A program made the translations under genes and the position numbers. The notes below the pieces were generated by a model. It made no database searches and was not told the DNA's origin. It saw nothing but the letters and a program-made list of their open reading frames with translations. Positions 53,678 to 63,236 of a stretch of DNA of 64,000 nucleotides are shown one piece after another (position 1 is the first letter of the stretch; the number at the start of each line of letters is the position of its first letter). Source of the DNA: CAWAWP01 sp963841205 (lineage in GTDB: Bacteria > Chloroflexota > Ktedonobacteria > Ktedonobacterales > JADMIN01); contig CAWJCH010000046.1 of the NCBI GenBank assembly GCA_963841205.1, forward strand, positions 1 through 64,000, written 5' to 3'.

Positions 53678-54430
53678 TAGCACCCCACGGGGGAAGACGC
53701 GGAGAACCTGGACCTCATGCGGCTGTTGGATGAGCACTACACCAAGACGCCCTTCTATGGGATTCGCCGGATGACGGCGTGGCTTCGGCAGCAGGGCCAC
53801 GCGGTCAACCACAAGCGAGTGCGTCGGTTGCTGCGCCTCATGGGCCTGGAGGCGATCTACCCCAAGCCGCGCCTGAGTCGGCCAGGAGCGACGCTCCAGC
53901 GCTATCCCTCTCTCTTGCGGAACCTGGCGATCGATCAAGCCAACCAGGTCTGGTCCACGGACATCACGTTCGTGCGGATGCGGCGCGGCTTTCTCTCTCT
54001 CGTCGCGATCTTGGACTGGTGTAGTCGCTACGTGGTGAGTTGGGAACTCTCCAACACGCTCGATGGGGCATTTTGTCTGCTGGCTCTGGAGCAGGCCCTG
54101 GCCCAGGCACAGCCCGAGATCTTCAACACCGATCAGGGAGCCCAGTGTACCAGCCTGGCCTTTACCGGGCGGTTAGCGGCAGCGGGCATTCGCATCAGTT
54201 GGGATGGGCGTGGGAGAGCCCTGGACCATGTCTTTGTGGAACGGCTCTGGCGCTCGGTCAAGTAGGAAGAGGTCTCCTTGACCGAGTACGAAACGGTGGC
54301 CGATGCCCTCAGTGGCTTGGGGCGGTATTTCCGCTTCTACAACCACGAGCGACTCCATCAAGCGCTGGGGTATCGGACACCGGCACAGGTCTACGGCGTG
54401 GCGTAGACCTCCACAACACCCTTCGCTTCT

Positions 54431-54751
54431 CTAACCTATTTTCGGCTGTTCACTGTCGAAGAATGGGGTACACCCTAAGGCACTCATAGCGTCCCACCAA
54501 CGACGGTACGACGGCTCGGCGACCACTACCTCCCCGATGTGCCGCCACGCCTCCTCGTCGGCCGCCTCGATGGTCTCCCACCCGTTGGCGGCGCCTCCTG
54601 CCGCCGGGTAGAACATGCGGTACGCCGTCCAGGCAAGGTCACACGCCGCAACCTGCATGCGCCATAGCGCCCGCTTCAGTTCCTCCGTGCTCCGTTGGGC
54701 GTTGCTGGCCTCTGTCGCCACTGTCTCAAGGTCCTCTACTTCGGTCGCCAT
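54431..54751 (-). pseudogene. hypothetical protein truncated by the IS3 insertion
   Basis: 106 residues as read. ATG 54751 has GGAGG ~9 nt upstream and the first ~90 residues (RSTEELKRALWRMQVAACDLAWTAYRMFYPAAGG, YRRWWDAMSALG) look like a real helical protein. The last ~15 residues come from the IS3 right end, so the native C-terminus is lost. Family not recognised. A hairpin lies in its leader at 54786-54812. Confidence 0.5.
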
Positions 54752-54785
54752 TTCTCATTCCTCCAATGATTTTGGGCACATCAAA

Positions 54786-54812
54786 GACCCCCTGCCATGC
54801 GGGCAAGGGGTC
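54786..54812 (-). terminator. terminator-like hairpin upstream of the truncated gene
   Basis: GACCCC-C-TGCC / GGCA-A-GGGGTC form a 10-pair stem with one mismatch and a 5-nt loop. On the minus strand it is followed by TCTTTGAT, a weak T tract, 35 nt before the gene start. It could be an attenuator or an ordinary terminator. Confidence 0.4.
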
Positions 54813-54893
54813 TCGCGCTAGGGGGGTGCACTACCGGGACGCGCTACGCGGTGAGATAAACCTCCACCGCCACGCCCGGTACTGGCCTGCTGT

Positions 54894-55168
54894 TATGCGT
54901 TGGTAAACACCAACACAGCCGCCGCCGTTGGCATGCTCTCCTGGCTGCTCGTCGCGGGCCTGCGCGGCCACAAGCCCAGCATCAGCGGCGGCATGACCGG
55001 AGCCGTCACCGGCCTCGCCACCGTCACGCCCGCCGCGGGATTCGTCCCGCCCTGGGCCGCACTGGTCATTGGACTGCTCGCCGGAGCGATCTGCTACTTC
55101 GCCGTCCACCTCCGCACCCAACGCGGCTGGGACGACGCGCTCGACGTCTGGGGCGTCCACGGCGTCCA
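54894..55168 (+). pseudogene. ammonium transporter fragment (middle part of a second amt)
   Basis: ALVNTNTAAAVGMLSWLLVAGLRGHKPS, GAVTGLATVTPAAGFVPPWAALVIGLLAGAICYFAVHLRTQRGWDDALDVWGVHGV matches the intact Amt at 50505 almost residue for residue but with different codons. It is therefore a paralog. Helices before VNTN are missing and the frame leaves Amt sequence just after the pore His. The C-terminal tail of this copy is at ~57325. Confidence 0.85.
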
Positions 55169-55204
55169 CGCTCTGGCGCACGCAACAGGCGAGTGGTACT
55201 GATT

Positions 55205-56395
55205 CCTCCGAACTCGGATGGCCACGCAGCCTGCTGACGCGCGTGGCGATGCAGATGTATGTGCAAGCAGCCGCTCAGATCGACGTCATGGCGCGGAAAG
55301 GTGAGACGTTCTTCCGGGCAGAGGCGCACCTCAGGGGACTCGGGTGTGTCGATGTCGGGCCACAGCAGCTCGAGGCAACGCATATCGTCATCGCGACGGG
55401 AAGCACGCCGCGTATTCCTGACATTCCCGGCCTCGACACCGTTGGATTCTGGACGAATCGGGATGCCACGCGGGATGGTGCCGTGCCGCAGAGCGTCGTT
55501 CTCCTCGGCGGTGAGGCGCAGGCGATCGAGCTCGGGCAAATGTTCCGTCAGTTCGGCACGGAGGTCACGCTGATCTCCCGTCACGACGAGCTGGTGCACC
55601 GCGAGGATCCCGACATCGGTCAGAGTCATGGCACGGCATCTCCACCAACAAGGCATTCGCGTCCTGCTGGGTCGGACTGTGCTGGGGGCTGAGCGCGCAG
55701 GAGAGGAAGAATGCGTGCTCACGCTCGATGGCGATACGCGCGTTCGCGGGCGTCAGGTGGTCGTGGCGGGCGGGCGCGCGCCGTGCACCGCCGAGCTTGG
55801 GCTTGATCGCGTGGGCGTGCAGCTGGGACCGCGCGGCATCGTGGTGGACGAGTACTGCCGAGCCGCGGAGGGCGTCTGGGCGATCGGCGACGTCACGGGC
55901 GTCGCGCCGCTCTCGCACCTCGCGCAATATCAGGCGCGCATCGCGGCCGACGCCATCCTGGGCCACCCGCATCCAGCCGATTATGTGGCGGCGCCGCGCG
56001 TCCTCTTCACCAACCCGCAGGTCGCCGTTACGGGGTTCACCCGTGCGCAGCTGCGCGAGCAGGGCGTCGATCTCCTGACGATCACCGTGGATTTGCCCGA
56101 GCAAAGCGAGCATTGGGAGGCCTCGGCGGCAGCCCACGCGCTTCCTAGTGGGCTCCTGACACTCCATGCGGACCGGGCGCGTGGCGTACTGGTCGGGGCG
56201 TGGGTGGTCGCGCCAGACGCCGCGAATTGGATCCAATTCGCGGCGATCGCGATCCGCGCGGCAATCCCTCTGGACGTGGCGCGCGACATGCTGCAACAGT
56301 TCCCCGCGTTTGGCGATGTCTATCTCTTCGCCATCGACCGGCTCCTCGAGGAGTTGCATCGAGGTGGCGACGGGACACAGCAACAGCACGGCTGA
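55205..56395 (+). pseudogene. NAD(P)/FAD-dependent disulfide reductase-like gene, 5'-truncated and frameshifted
   Basis: The similarity begins in the middle of a class I pyridine nucleotide-disulfide oxidoreductase (mercuric or lipoamide reductase type). THIVIATGSTPRIPDIPGLD, SVVLLGGEAQAIELGQMFRQFGTEVTLISRHDELVHREDPDIG is the NAD domain. A +1 frame change follows near 55620. Then MARHLHQQGIRVLLG, AIGDVTGVAPLSHLAQYQARIAA (FAD) and RVLFTNPQVAVTGFT lead into a dimerisation domain. The N-terminal GxGxxG and redox CxxxxC are absent. It was inserted between the two halves of the amt paralog. The downstream part has a start at 55628 and could still be expressed. Confidence 0.78.
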
Positions 56396-57159
56396 TGCCT
56401 GCCCAGTCCTTCTGCCTTTGGCAGGGAGGCACCGTACGGCGGGCCAGGAATTCGCGCGAGGCGCGCTTGAGGCGTTCTGCCGGTTGCCGCAAGAGTGAGG
56501 CAGCTGCGTCAGGCGAGGTCGGTCGGCCAGCACGACTGAGTCGTGTCCTGCTTATCGGGGGATCACGCGGCGGATCCACGCCACGTCAATGGCGTCAGGA
56601 CAGTCGTCCGACCGGCCGACCACGGCGTTAAACAGGTTCTTCTGATGGGTCAGGCACTCCCACGGGTCGTCGAGGCAGGGCCGCACGTCGTTAGGCAGTC
56701 CCAACTGGCGTATGGCCCGACGACGGATGCGCACTTCGTGGCGCGCCAACCTGCACCTCCTCTCACAGATCCACACGCGCGAGGACCGGTCGCCACTACC
56801 AACGCCGCTGGCAGCAGCCTACCCTGGTCCCCGACGTTGCCCTGCGGCGGCCTTGGTACGGCGTGCCGGAGCGCCATCGGTGACGCGTCTGTGAGCAATC
56901 GAGCGCGTTTGTAAGTCCCCGTGAGTTGCCCGTGCGCCAACTGGAACTCGCGGGACGAGGGAATGGCCCTGCACTCCCTCCCGAGTGCTGGGTATGCGTC
57001 GCCGGCGAGTGATGCACGCCGAATGGAGCCAAGGTACCGCCAGATACCACCAAGTACCACCGGGTTGGCCCACACGCCGTCCGGTTCGGCAACGAACGCG
57101 CGGTGGAGCAGGTCAGGACGTACCGAGCATGAGCGGCAATCGCACAAGGAGCACGGACG
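56396..57159. other. ~760 bp without a supported gene
   Basis: Short frames on both strands have no recognisable domain, start signal or consistent coding pattern. The segment lies between the reductase remnant and the chimeric amt tail and is probably decayed sequence from the same rearrangement. Confidence 0.5.
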
Positions 57160-57483
57160 ATGCGACATCGAGGATGGGAATTGATCGTCGGAGCGTTTGC
57201 GCTCTACTGGGTCCTGTTCGCCGGCATTGCTTTGGGGCAGGCTGGTCTGCCGCCGCCCGGGACGACTGCCGGAGCCGCGACGGGCACGCCACACCCTTGC
57301 CACGCCTTCGAACAGGCGCAGCATCATAGGCCGTTGGTCCTCAAGGCGATCAACCTGATCACCCCCCTCCGCGTCCCCAAAGAGGTCGAATTCACCGGCC
57401 TCGACGAAGCCCTCCACGGCGAATCCGCCTACATCGTCGAGCGGCGCGCCCCCGCCGCCCAACCGGCGCCCCGCCGCTCATAG
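57160..57483 (+). pseudogene. chimeric ORF: short membrane segment joined to an Amt C-terminal tail
   Basis: ATG 57160 has AGGAG ~8 nt upstream and encodes a membrane segment (LIVGAFALYWVLFAGIALGQAG). From about 57325 the sequence is LVLKAINLITPLRVPKEVEFTGLDEALHGESAYIVE, the cytoplasmic tail of an ammonium transporter (compare LILKAINVIIPVRVSEEVEAQGLDEYLHGEPAY in the intact gene). The tail belongs to the amt fragment ~2.1 kb upstream. Whether the N-terminal 35 residues were a gene of their own is unknown. Confidence 0.65.
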
Positions 57484-57517
57484 CCAAACCATCGCGCGCC
57501 TCTCGGGCACTTTCTGT

Positions 57518-57544
57518 CCCCCTCTCCCCCGCCGGGAGAGGGGG
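57518..57544. repeat. REP-like palindrome
   Basis: CCCCCTCTCCC / GGGAGAGGGGG form an 11-bp perfect stem with a 5-nt loop, in the gap after the amt tail. It is one of three related intergenic palindromes in the window. Confidence 0.7.
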
Positions 57545-57721
57545 GTGAGGAACCCTTCCGTACGGTGCCGTCAGGCAGGTGGCCACGTCGACCCTGCCGC
57601 AGAGCGCCGTTCGTCTCGGGCTATTGCCCCCCAGTCTGGCGCCAGGGCACCCCTTCTCAGATCACACCACGCATTGGAGCCCGCTGGGCAACCTGGGGAT
57701 GGGAGAGACCTCACCCCCTGC

Positions 57722-57744
57722 CCCCTCTCCTCGCGGGAGAGGGG
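57722..57744. repeat. REP-like palindrome
   Basis: CCCCTCTCCT pairs with GGGAGAGGGG (9 bp plus a G-T) across a 3-nt loop. It lies inside the phrase CCTCACCCCCTGCCCCCTC also echoed at 38087. No gene occupies 57484-57804. Confidence 0.68.
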
Positions 57745-57804
57745 AGGAGGCGCGTCTCCAAGCGAACCCTTGGAGCGCAGCGGGGCACGCCGGTCAGAGA
57801 CGGG

Positions 57805-59124
57805 TTAGCGGACGGCAACGGGGGAGCGACCGCGAGAGGTCGAATTGTCTTTGGAGTCCTCGACTTCGTTGCCGGCGAGTTGGTTGAAGAGGGTGAGGTA
57901 GTTGCGCAGGTTGGCGGTGGAAAGGAATTTGTGGATAATTTCCACGCGTCCGCGCTCGGCCATCGCCTGCGCCTCGTCGGTGTGGCGCAGTATCCAGAGT
58001 GTGCGCTCGACGCACTGCTCCACGCTGTCGACGAGGAAGCCGGTGACGCTGTCCTGGATCTGCAACGGGATGCCGCCGACGTTGCCGCCGATGGTGGGAC
58101 GCGACTTCAACAAGCCCTCGGAGATGGTGAGGCCGAAGCCCTCGCGCAACGACTTCTGCAAGACGACGGAGGCGAAGCGCTGGAATGCGTTGACCTCGAC
58201 GTTGCCGACGCCGTCCAGGTTGGAAAGCAGCTTCACGTCGGGATCGTCGCCGGCGTAGTCCTTGGTGCGCTGGTAATACTCCATGCCTTCGGGGTCGTCG
58301 TTCGCCATCGAGCCGACCATGACGAGCTGCATCTCGGGATACTCGTCCTTGACGGCGTGGTAGACGTCGATGACGCCGAGCGGGTCTTTCCAGGGATCGA
58401 ATCGCGAGACCTGCACGAGCGCGGGCCGGTTGGGATCGAGGCCATAGAGCTGGACGACACGGCGCACCTCGTCGTCGGACATCGGCATGTTCTTCGGGCT
58501 GAGCGGATCGATGGCGGGCGGGATGATGGCGACTTTGCCGATCTTAAGGTCTTTCTTGACATAGTCGGGCATGGTGAAGATGGAGGCGTCATACATCTGG
58601 ACATACGGGCGCAGGAAGTTCCAGTAGCGCGCGTTGGCGGCGGTGAGATCGATGTGGCAGCGCCAGATCCACTTGCCGGGGTCGGCGGCGCGGAGCATGC
58701 GCAGGGGCGCGGGCTGCGGATCGTGGACGATGACGTAGTCGAACTCGTCCTCGAAGTAGACGGCGTTGTCGACGTTGGCGTGCAGGTAGGCGGCCTGCAT
58801 GGCGGGCGTTAGGGGAAGGTCCATGCCCTGCAAGGCGTTGTGCATGGCCTTGGTAACATTGAAGAACTCGTCGTGGCCGGAGATGATGCGCCAATGGGCG
58901 TCGAGGCCGACGCTGCGCATCAACGGGACGAGGGTGTGTAGCATCTCGGCGACGCCACCGCCGTACGCCGTCGCGTTGATATGGAGGACGCGTGCGCCCT
59001 GTAGCGGTCTCGCTAGGCGTTCAAGGTCGGCGATGACCTCATCGCCGACGACCGGGGCATAGTCCGCGAGCGTTTTGTTGGCGAGTACGACGTTCTGCAT
59101 ACCCGGTGAGCGAACTTCCTGCAT
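57805..59124 (-). CDS. treT: trehalose synthase TreT (GT4 glycosyltransferase)
   Basis: Makes trehalose from NDP-glucose and glucose in one reversible step. 439 residues, two Rossmann domains. VLHINATAYGGGVAEMLHTLVPLMRSVG and HWRIISGHDEFFNVTKAMHNALQGMDLPLT are TreT/trehalose-phosphorylase-type N-terminal signatures. LVQVSRFDPWKDPLGVIDVY and QKSLREGFGLTISEGLLKSRPTIGGNVGGIPLQI contain the donor-binding Arg/Lys and the EGFGLTxxE motif. ATG 59124 has AGGAG 9 nt upstream. It is likely for osmotic or heat protection. A retaining mannosyltransferase is less likely. Confidence 0.9.
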   Translation of the reverse strand: MQEVRSPGMQNVVLANKTLADYAPVVGDEVIADLERLARPLQGARVLHINATAYGGGVAEMLHTLVPLMRSVGLDAHWRIISGHDEFFNVTKAMHNALQGMDLPLTPAMQAAYLHANVDNAVYFEDEFDYVIVHDPQPAPLRMLRAADPGKWIWRCHIDLTAANARYWNFLRPYVQMYDASIFTMPDYVKKDLKIGKVAIIPPAIDPLSPKNMPMSDDEVRRVVQLYGLDPNRPALVQVSRFDPWKDPLGVIDVYHAVKDEYPEMQLVMVGSMANDDPEGMEYYQRTKDYAGDDPDVKLLSNLDGVGNVEVNAFQRFASVVLQKSLREGFGLTISEGLLKSRPTIGGNVGGIPLQIQDSVTGFLVDSVEQCVERTLWILRHTDEAQAMAERGRVEIIHKFLSTANLRNYLTLFNQLAGNEVEDSKDNSTSRGRSPVAVR

Positions 59125-59385
59125 GACGCCAGGGCTCCTTACATCCAGTCCTAAACTTCACTGCCCTCGGGAACGAACATTGTCACATACGGCACATGCC
59201 GGGCCAACACTGCCGGTGCGGTTTTCGGGCGTTCTCCTTGCCCTTGCGCGCTGAAGTCTTCTACGGCGCCCCGCCGGGGTGGGCGAGGGTGCGCACTCGT
59301 TAGCCTCACGGTATCACACGCGATGCGCCCATGTTAGTCCGTAAGGGGGTCAATTTCGAGGGGGTGACGCGGAAGTACTGTTAAC

Positions 59386-59991
59386 TCAGCTATGGGCCTG
59401 GGTTCGGCGGCAGCGTAGCACGACGTTGTCGTCGACGTCGAGGGCGCCTTGGAGGGTTAACTCGCGGGCGATGCGACGGGTGGCGTCGGCGAGGGCGGGT
59501 CCCCGCCAGAGGTTGAAGGTGGCGACGCCGTCGGGGGTAAGGAGGCGCGCGACGTCGCGCAGGAAACCCGCGGCGAGGACGCCATGCGCCATCTTGCCGG
59601 CGACGTAGAGATCGACGCAGATCAGGTCGAAGCGGCGCGCGCAGCGACGCGCGTAGGCGAACGCATCTTCAGTGACGATCTCGACGTTGGGCAGCGCCCC
59701 GAGGCCGAACTCGGTCCGCGCGAGCCAGGCGACCGCGGGGTCGCGCTCGACGCCGACGATGGGCAGCGGACCCCAGCGGCGGGTAAGCAGGGTGGCGATG
59801 GTGCCGCCGCCGAGGCCGAGTATCAGCGCGCTGGAGGGATGCTCGGCGGAAAGCATGGCGTCCCACACGTCGGGCACGTGCGCCGCGTCCACGCCGACGG
59901 ACTGGATCACGCCGCCAACGCGCAGGACTTTGCGGCCCGCTTCGAGCCGCACGGATGCCGGGGGTATCGCGGTAGAGTCTCGCCGTGCCAT
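59386..59991 (-). CDS. spermidine-synthase-like class I methyltransferase fold protein
   Basis: 201 residues. ALILGLGGGTIATLLTRRWGPLPIVGVERDPAVAWLARTEFG is motif I and the acidic strand-2 end of a Rossmann SAM/decarboxy-SAM binding fold. VEIVTEDAFAYARRCARRFDLICVDLYVAGKM matches the spermidine-synthase region (D-V-Y). It is shorter than true SpeE and lacks its N-terminal barrel, so polyamine synthesis is doubtful. I chose ATG 59991 because upstream sequence is not coding-like and contains an IS605-like imperfect palindrome (~60021-60041). Confidence 0.75.
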   Translation of the reverse strand: MARRDSTAIPPASVRLEAGRKVLRVGGVIQSVGVDAAHVPDVWDAMLSAEHPSSALILGLGGGTIATLLTRRWGPLPIVGVERDPAVAWLARTEFGLGALPNVEIVTEDAFAYARRCARRFDLICVDLYVAGKMAHGVLAAGFLRDVARLLTPDGVATFNLWRGPALADATRRIARELTLQGALDVDDNVVLRCRRTQAHS

Positions 59992-60270
59992 GCTGCGCGC
60001 GGTGCTTTCTTGCTGGCTGCTCCCCGCCTGAAGGCCAGGGAATCGCGGTGCATTGGAATGGTGGCGGCGCGGCGTGCGGCATCGCCCGGCGCACACACAA
60101 CTCACCAGCTTAGGAGTATACTGCAGAGTTTGGGGGTGCGGCCACCCATGGCACCAGGGTTAGGATCTCGCGGCGCGCAACCTACCGGTTTGGGAGATAC
60201 ATCGCGGCGTTGGTGGGCGGCCAGCGACTCTGCGTCCGCACTGCGCGCTCCGCACGACGGGCCGCGGGGC

Positions 60271-62508
60271 CTAACGCCATCGGGCCGCTCGCGTCGCTTG
60301 CACCGTCGCGGCGACGGGCTCCACCAGGTTGGCTGCGAGCGCGTCTAACTGCTCGATCCACTCGCTGGCCGCCACGACCGCGATCGCGGATATGCCGCCC
60401 GAGGCATCTTCATTCCATCGGCGCAGGCAAGTGAGTGCGGCGCCGTGCAATGCGTCGTCGGAGACGCGTACGTTCGGTTCCGCGGCGTCGGTCGCGCCAG
60501 CCAGTGTGTCGGCGAGGAGCAGGAACGAGGCGACCATCGCGCGCGCCTGCGTCTGGAGCACCCTGACCCCAGCGTTGCACCCCTGCGCCCGATAGCCCAG
60601 TTCACCGGTCAGGCCGATCAGGTCGCCCATCATGATGGCGTGGGACGCCGTGGCGACGAGGAGCGCGGCGGTCCGCGGGTCCCATGGCTTGGCGCCGCGT
60701 TCCCGGAGGAAGGCGTCGAAGGCTTGGCCGGCACGATCGCGCGCTCGCACGGTGCGTCTGCGCACCGCGTCGATGTTGCTGGGCGTTGCAGACTCCAGGA
60801 CTTGGCCGAGCGCGGCGCCGAGGTCGGCGGCGACATCTCGATACAGCTCCGCGAGCGAGCGCCGCAGCTCGTGGCGCGCGCCGGCGGGCCAGAGCAGCAG
60901 GCCGACGATCACGCTGATCCCCGTGCCAATGGCCACGTCCTCGATGCGCGCCAGGCCGACCTGCCACCCGGCGGGCGAGATCAGGTTGAATAGCACGATC
61001 ACGTAGATAGTAAAGGCCGCCTGACCGACGATGAAGCCGATCGCGCTGGGCGCATACGCGGCAAGGAAGACGGTGACGGGGAAGGCGATCCACAAGATCG
61101 TCGAGGCCCCACCGACCACGACGATGAAAAGCGCGCCGACGACGAAGCCGGCGATGGCGCCGGTCACGGCCTGCAGCGTGGTGCGCCCGGTTGCGAGCGC
61201 GTTGGAGCGTAAGACGGAGAGCGTGGCGAGCACAACCCAGAAGGCGTGCTCGAGCTGCAGCACTCGAGCGAGAAGCACCGCCAATGCGAGTCCCAATGCG
61301 ACGCGGAGGCTGTGATGCAGGACGCTGGACGACGGTGAGAGGTATGTGCGAACCGTATGAGCGGCCTGCGCCGCGAGCGCGGCAAGCCCCGGCGTTGGCG
61401 GCGTGCCGATCGGGAGGTCTCGTGCCGCATCCACCGTACCGCCGGCCGCCGTGACGGCGTTGGTGCCGATCGCCTGCGCCAAACAGGACACCACCCGCAG
61501 CGTGTCGTCCACCTCCAAGCCTTCGAGGACCTCTTCCGGCGGACTGCCGGCCCGCAAGGCATCTTCAGCCCAGCGATCTAAAGCCCTGCGATGGGCGTTC
61601 CGCGCCTCAGGCAGGGCGGCGAGGTCTGGGGCCACGCCTCCATTGAGGACGGTGTCGCTCGCCTCGAGGGTGCGCCCGACGGCATCCGCGAGCGCGTCCC
61701 CTTCGACGAGGCGAGGATGGCCGGCGGACAGGCGGTGCTGGAAGGGGCGCGTCACGAAGCGCAGGGTCGTCTCGAGCTCTCCGAGCAGCTCGACGAAGGC
61801 GCGATCGCCGCGGGAAGAGCCAGCCGGGCGCCACGGCGTGGCCGCATACGCCGACCGCACTGTATCAACCGCCGTACGCGCCGCTTCGCGGTCGCGAGCG
61901 AGCTCAGCGTCCTGTGCCGGGTGGCGTTGCGCGCGAATCTCCGCGGCGAGCGAGCGGCAGGCGGCACCCGCTTGATTGAACAGGGTGCGTCTCTCGAACC
62001 GTGACCAGAGGAGCACGCTCGCCAACGTGGCCAACGCGCCTGCGGCGCACCAACCCGCGAGTCGGGCGCCTATCGCGTCGGGCGGTGCGGCGATGGACAC
62101 GGAGAGCACGAACGCTAGCAACAGCGCGAATTGGGACGCCGCGATGTAGCCTCCGAATACGCCCACGAACTGGATCGAGAAGCCGATGAGCAGCGCAATC
62201 AGGACAGCTGCCCAGACGTCGGCGGACGCGAGTGTGCCGAGGATCACCAGCAGCGCACCGACGAGCGTGGCGATCGCGTACGCCCGCGCTCGCGAGCGCC
62301 TCGTGCCGCCGAAGTCCGCGAAGACCAGCAGGGCGAAACTGCCGAATGCGATGAAAGTCATGAATTGGACGTTGCCGACCACGAGCTTGGCGAGAGCGAA
62401 CGCGGCGGAGACGACGAGCATCGCGCGCGCCCCCCGCCGCAGACTCGTCAACCCCGGATCTGCGGGCAGAGATAGCCGTCGGAGGATGGAAGATATCCAC
62501 GCCGTCAT
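60271..62508 (-). CDS. FUSC family membrane protein (aromatic-acid-exporter-like)
   Basis: 745 residues with two membrane blocks, each of ~6 helices. The N-terminal block starts LRRGARAMLVVSAAFALAKLVVG and FMTFIAFGSFALLVFADFGGTRRSRARAYAIATLVGALLVILGTL. The second starts ~residue 400, LRVALGLALAVLLARVLQLEHAFWVVLATLSVLRSNALATGRTTLQAVTGAIAGFVVGALF, the FUSC_2 signature. Soluble helical domains follow each. Family members include AaeB-type efflux pumps. No periplasmic partner gene is present and the substrate is unknown. Confidence 0.88.
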   Translation of the reverse strand: MTAWISSILRRLSLPADPGLTSLRRGARAMLVVSAAFALAKLVVGNVQFMTFIAFGSFALLVFADFGGTRRSRARAYAIATLVGALLVILGTLASADVWAAVLIALLIGFSIQFVGVFGGYIAASQFALLLAFVLSVSIAAPPDAIGARLAGWCAAGALATLASVLLWSRFERRTLFNQAGAACRSLAAEIRAQRHPAQDAELARDREAARTAVDTVRSAYAATPWRPAGSSRGDRAFVELLGELETTLRFVTRPFQHRLSAGHPRLVEGDALADAVGRTLEASDTVLNGGVAPDLAALPEARNAHRRALDRWAEDALRAGSPPEEVLEGLEVDDTLRVVSCLAQAIGTNAVTAAGGTVDAARDLPIGTPPTPGLAALAAQAAHTVRTYLSPSSSVLHHSLRVALGLALAVLLARVLQLEHAFWVVLATLSVLRSNALATGRTTLQAVTGAIAGFVVGALFIVVVGGASTILWIAFPVTVFLAAYAPSAIGFIVGQAAFTIYVIVLFNLISPAGWQVGLARIEDVAIGTGISVIVGLLLWPAGARHELRRSLAELYRDVAADLGAALGQVLESATPSNIDAVRRRTVRARDRAGQAFDAFLRERGAKPWDPRTAALLVATASHAIMMGDLIGLTGELGYRAQGCNAGVRVLQTQARAMVASFLLLADTLAGATDAAEPNVRVSDDALHGAALTCLRRWNEDASGGISAIAVVAASEWIEQLDALAANLVEPVAATVQATRAARWR

Positions 62509-62645
62509 CGCTGATCCCCAGAGTCAGTCTGCCGTCGGTCACTCTGCGTTGCACCAAGAGTTTGGATGTACTACTGCCAGCATCGCTGATGCCAAGGCGA
62601 TCTTCATGGCGTGAGCGGAGCGATCCAAAACCGAGGGCGTGAGAG

Positions 62646-63236
62646 CTAAAGGGGTGTGGCGAAGTCTTGGGTCCAGTAGGAGCCGTAGGGGCTTCCGCCG
62701 CGGTAGGCGTAGCCGAAGCCGACATCGCGCAGTGAACAGTTGAGCAGGTTACGCCGGTGGCCGTCATTGGGCGGCGTCTCGTTGAAGAAGGCGTCGATAA
62801 CGGCCTCCGGCGTGGAGTAGCCGGCGGCGATGTTCTCTGCGGCGGCGGAGTATTGGTAGCCCGCGGCATGTATGCGGTCCCACGGCGTCTGGCCAGAGGG
62901 GCTGGTGTGGTCGAAGTAGCCGTTGAGGGCCATATCCTGGCTGTGCTGCAGGGCGGCCTGGTCGAGCGGCGCGTTCTCACGGAGCGGTGGGCAGCCGGAT
63001 TGGGCGCGATACGTATTCGTTCGCGCGAGCGCACGGGCGGCGAAGGTCGACGACGTGGCGGTGGTGGCGGTGGGGGTCGGAGGGCGCGGGGTCGCCAGGA
63101 GCGTCGGAGTCTGATCGCCGGGGCGCGAAGCCGTGGAGGTTTGCATGGGAGTTGACGGGCGCACGACGGTACCAGACGTCGCGGAGGCGCATCCGGCGAG
63201 GCAGGTGAGTATAAGCAGGGGTGTAAGTCGACGCAT
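62646..63236 (-). CDS. CAP/SCP-domain lipoprotein
   Basis: 196 residues. A lipoprotein signal peptide (MRRLTPLLILTCLAGC, Cys at residue 16) is followed by a Thr/Pro/Ser-rich linker and a CAP domain. CPPLRENAPLDQAALQHSQDMALNGYFDHTSPSGQTPWDRIHAAGY, AENIAAGYSTPEAVIDAFFNE and DGHRRNLLNCSLRDVGFGYA contain the two His and Glu of the CAP cavity. Such proteins occur outside the cell with unclear roles. ATG 63236 is chosen because it opens a proper signal peptide. Confidence 0.9.
   Translation of the reverse strand: MRRLTPLLILTCLAGCASATSGTVVRPSTPMQTSTASRPGDQTPTLLATPRPPTPTATTATSSTFAARALARTNTYRAQSGCPPLRENAPLDQAALQHSQDMALNGYFDHTSPSGQTPWDRIHAAGYQYSAAAENIAAGYSTPEAVIDAFFNETPPNDGHRRNLLNCSLRDVGFGYAYRGGSPYGSYWTQDFATPL

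Larger units (their letters stand above)
52183..54406 (+). pseudogene. IS3 orfB transposase, split by IS630 and with two TAG codons
   Basis: The first part, PISVARQCELLGVPRSTWY, meets TAG at 52290-52292, which is also the IS630 target CTAG. After the insert it resumes with GEDAENLDLMRLLDEHYTKTPFYGIRRM, VWSTDITFVRMRRGFLSLVAILDW (rve Asp), EIFNTDQGAQCTS (second Asp) and DHVFVERLWRSVK. It meets a second TAG at 54263-54265, then EEVSLTEYETV...HERLHQALGYRTPAQVY to the end. Both TAGs sit where related IS3 proteins have Tyr. Confidence 0.82.
51839..54472 (+). mobile_element. IS3-family (IS150-like) element with nested IS630
   Basis: The ends TGTACCCCGGAAGTTGGACAG and the reversed right end TGTACCCCATTCTTCGACAG share the TGTACCCC tip and TT-GACAG core. 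orfA is intact. orfB is split by an IS630 inserted at CTAG and has two internal TAGs. Without the insert the element is ~1.25 kb, normal for IS3. Confidence 0.8.

Noticed and set aside
52290..54265. UAG recoded as tyrosine in this genome
   Set aside because: Several good genes in the window end at TAG (Rrf2 regulator, DUF2785, cofE, the Fgd-like gene), so TAG is an ordinary stop.
60021..60041. TCCCCGCCTGAAGGCCAGGGA as another IS605 end palindrome
   Set aside because: The hairpin has mismatches and no partner end or target motif was found nearby; mentioned only in the adjacent gene's entry.
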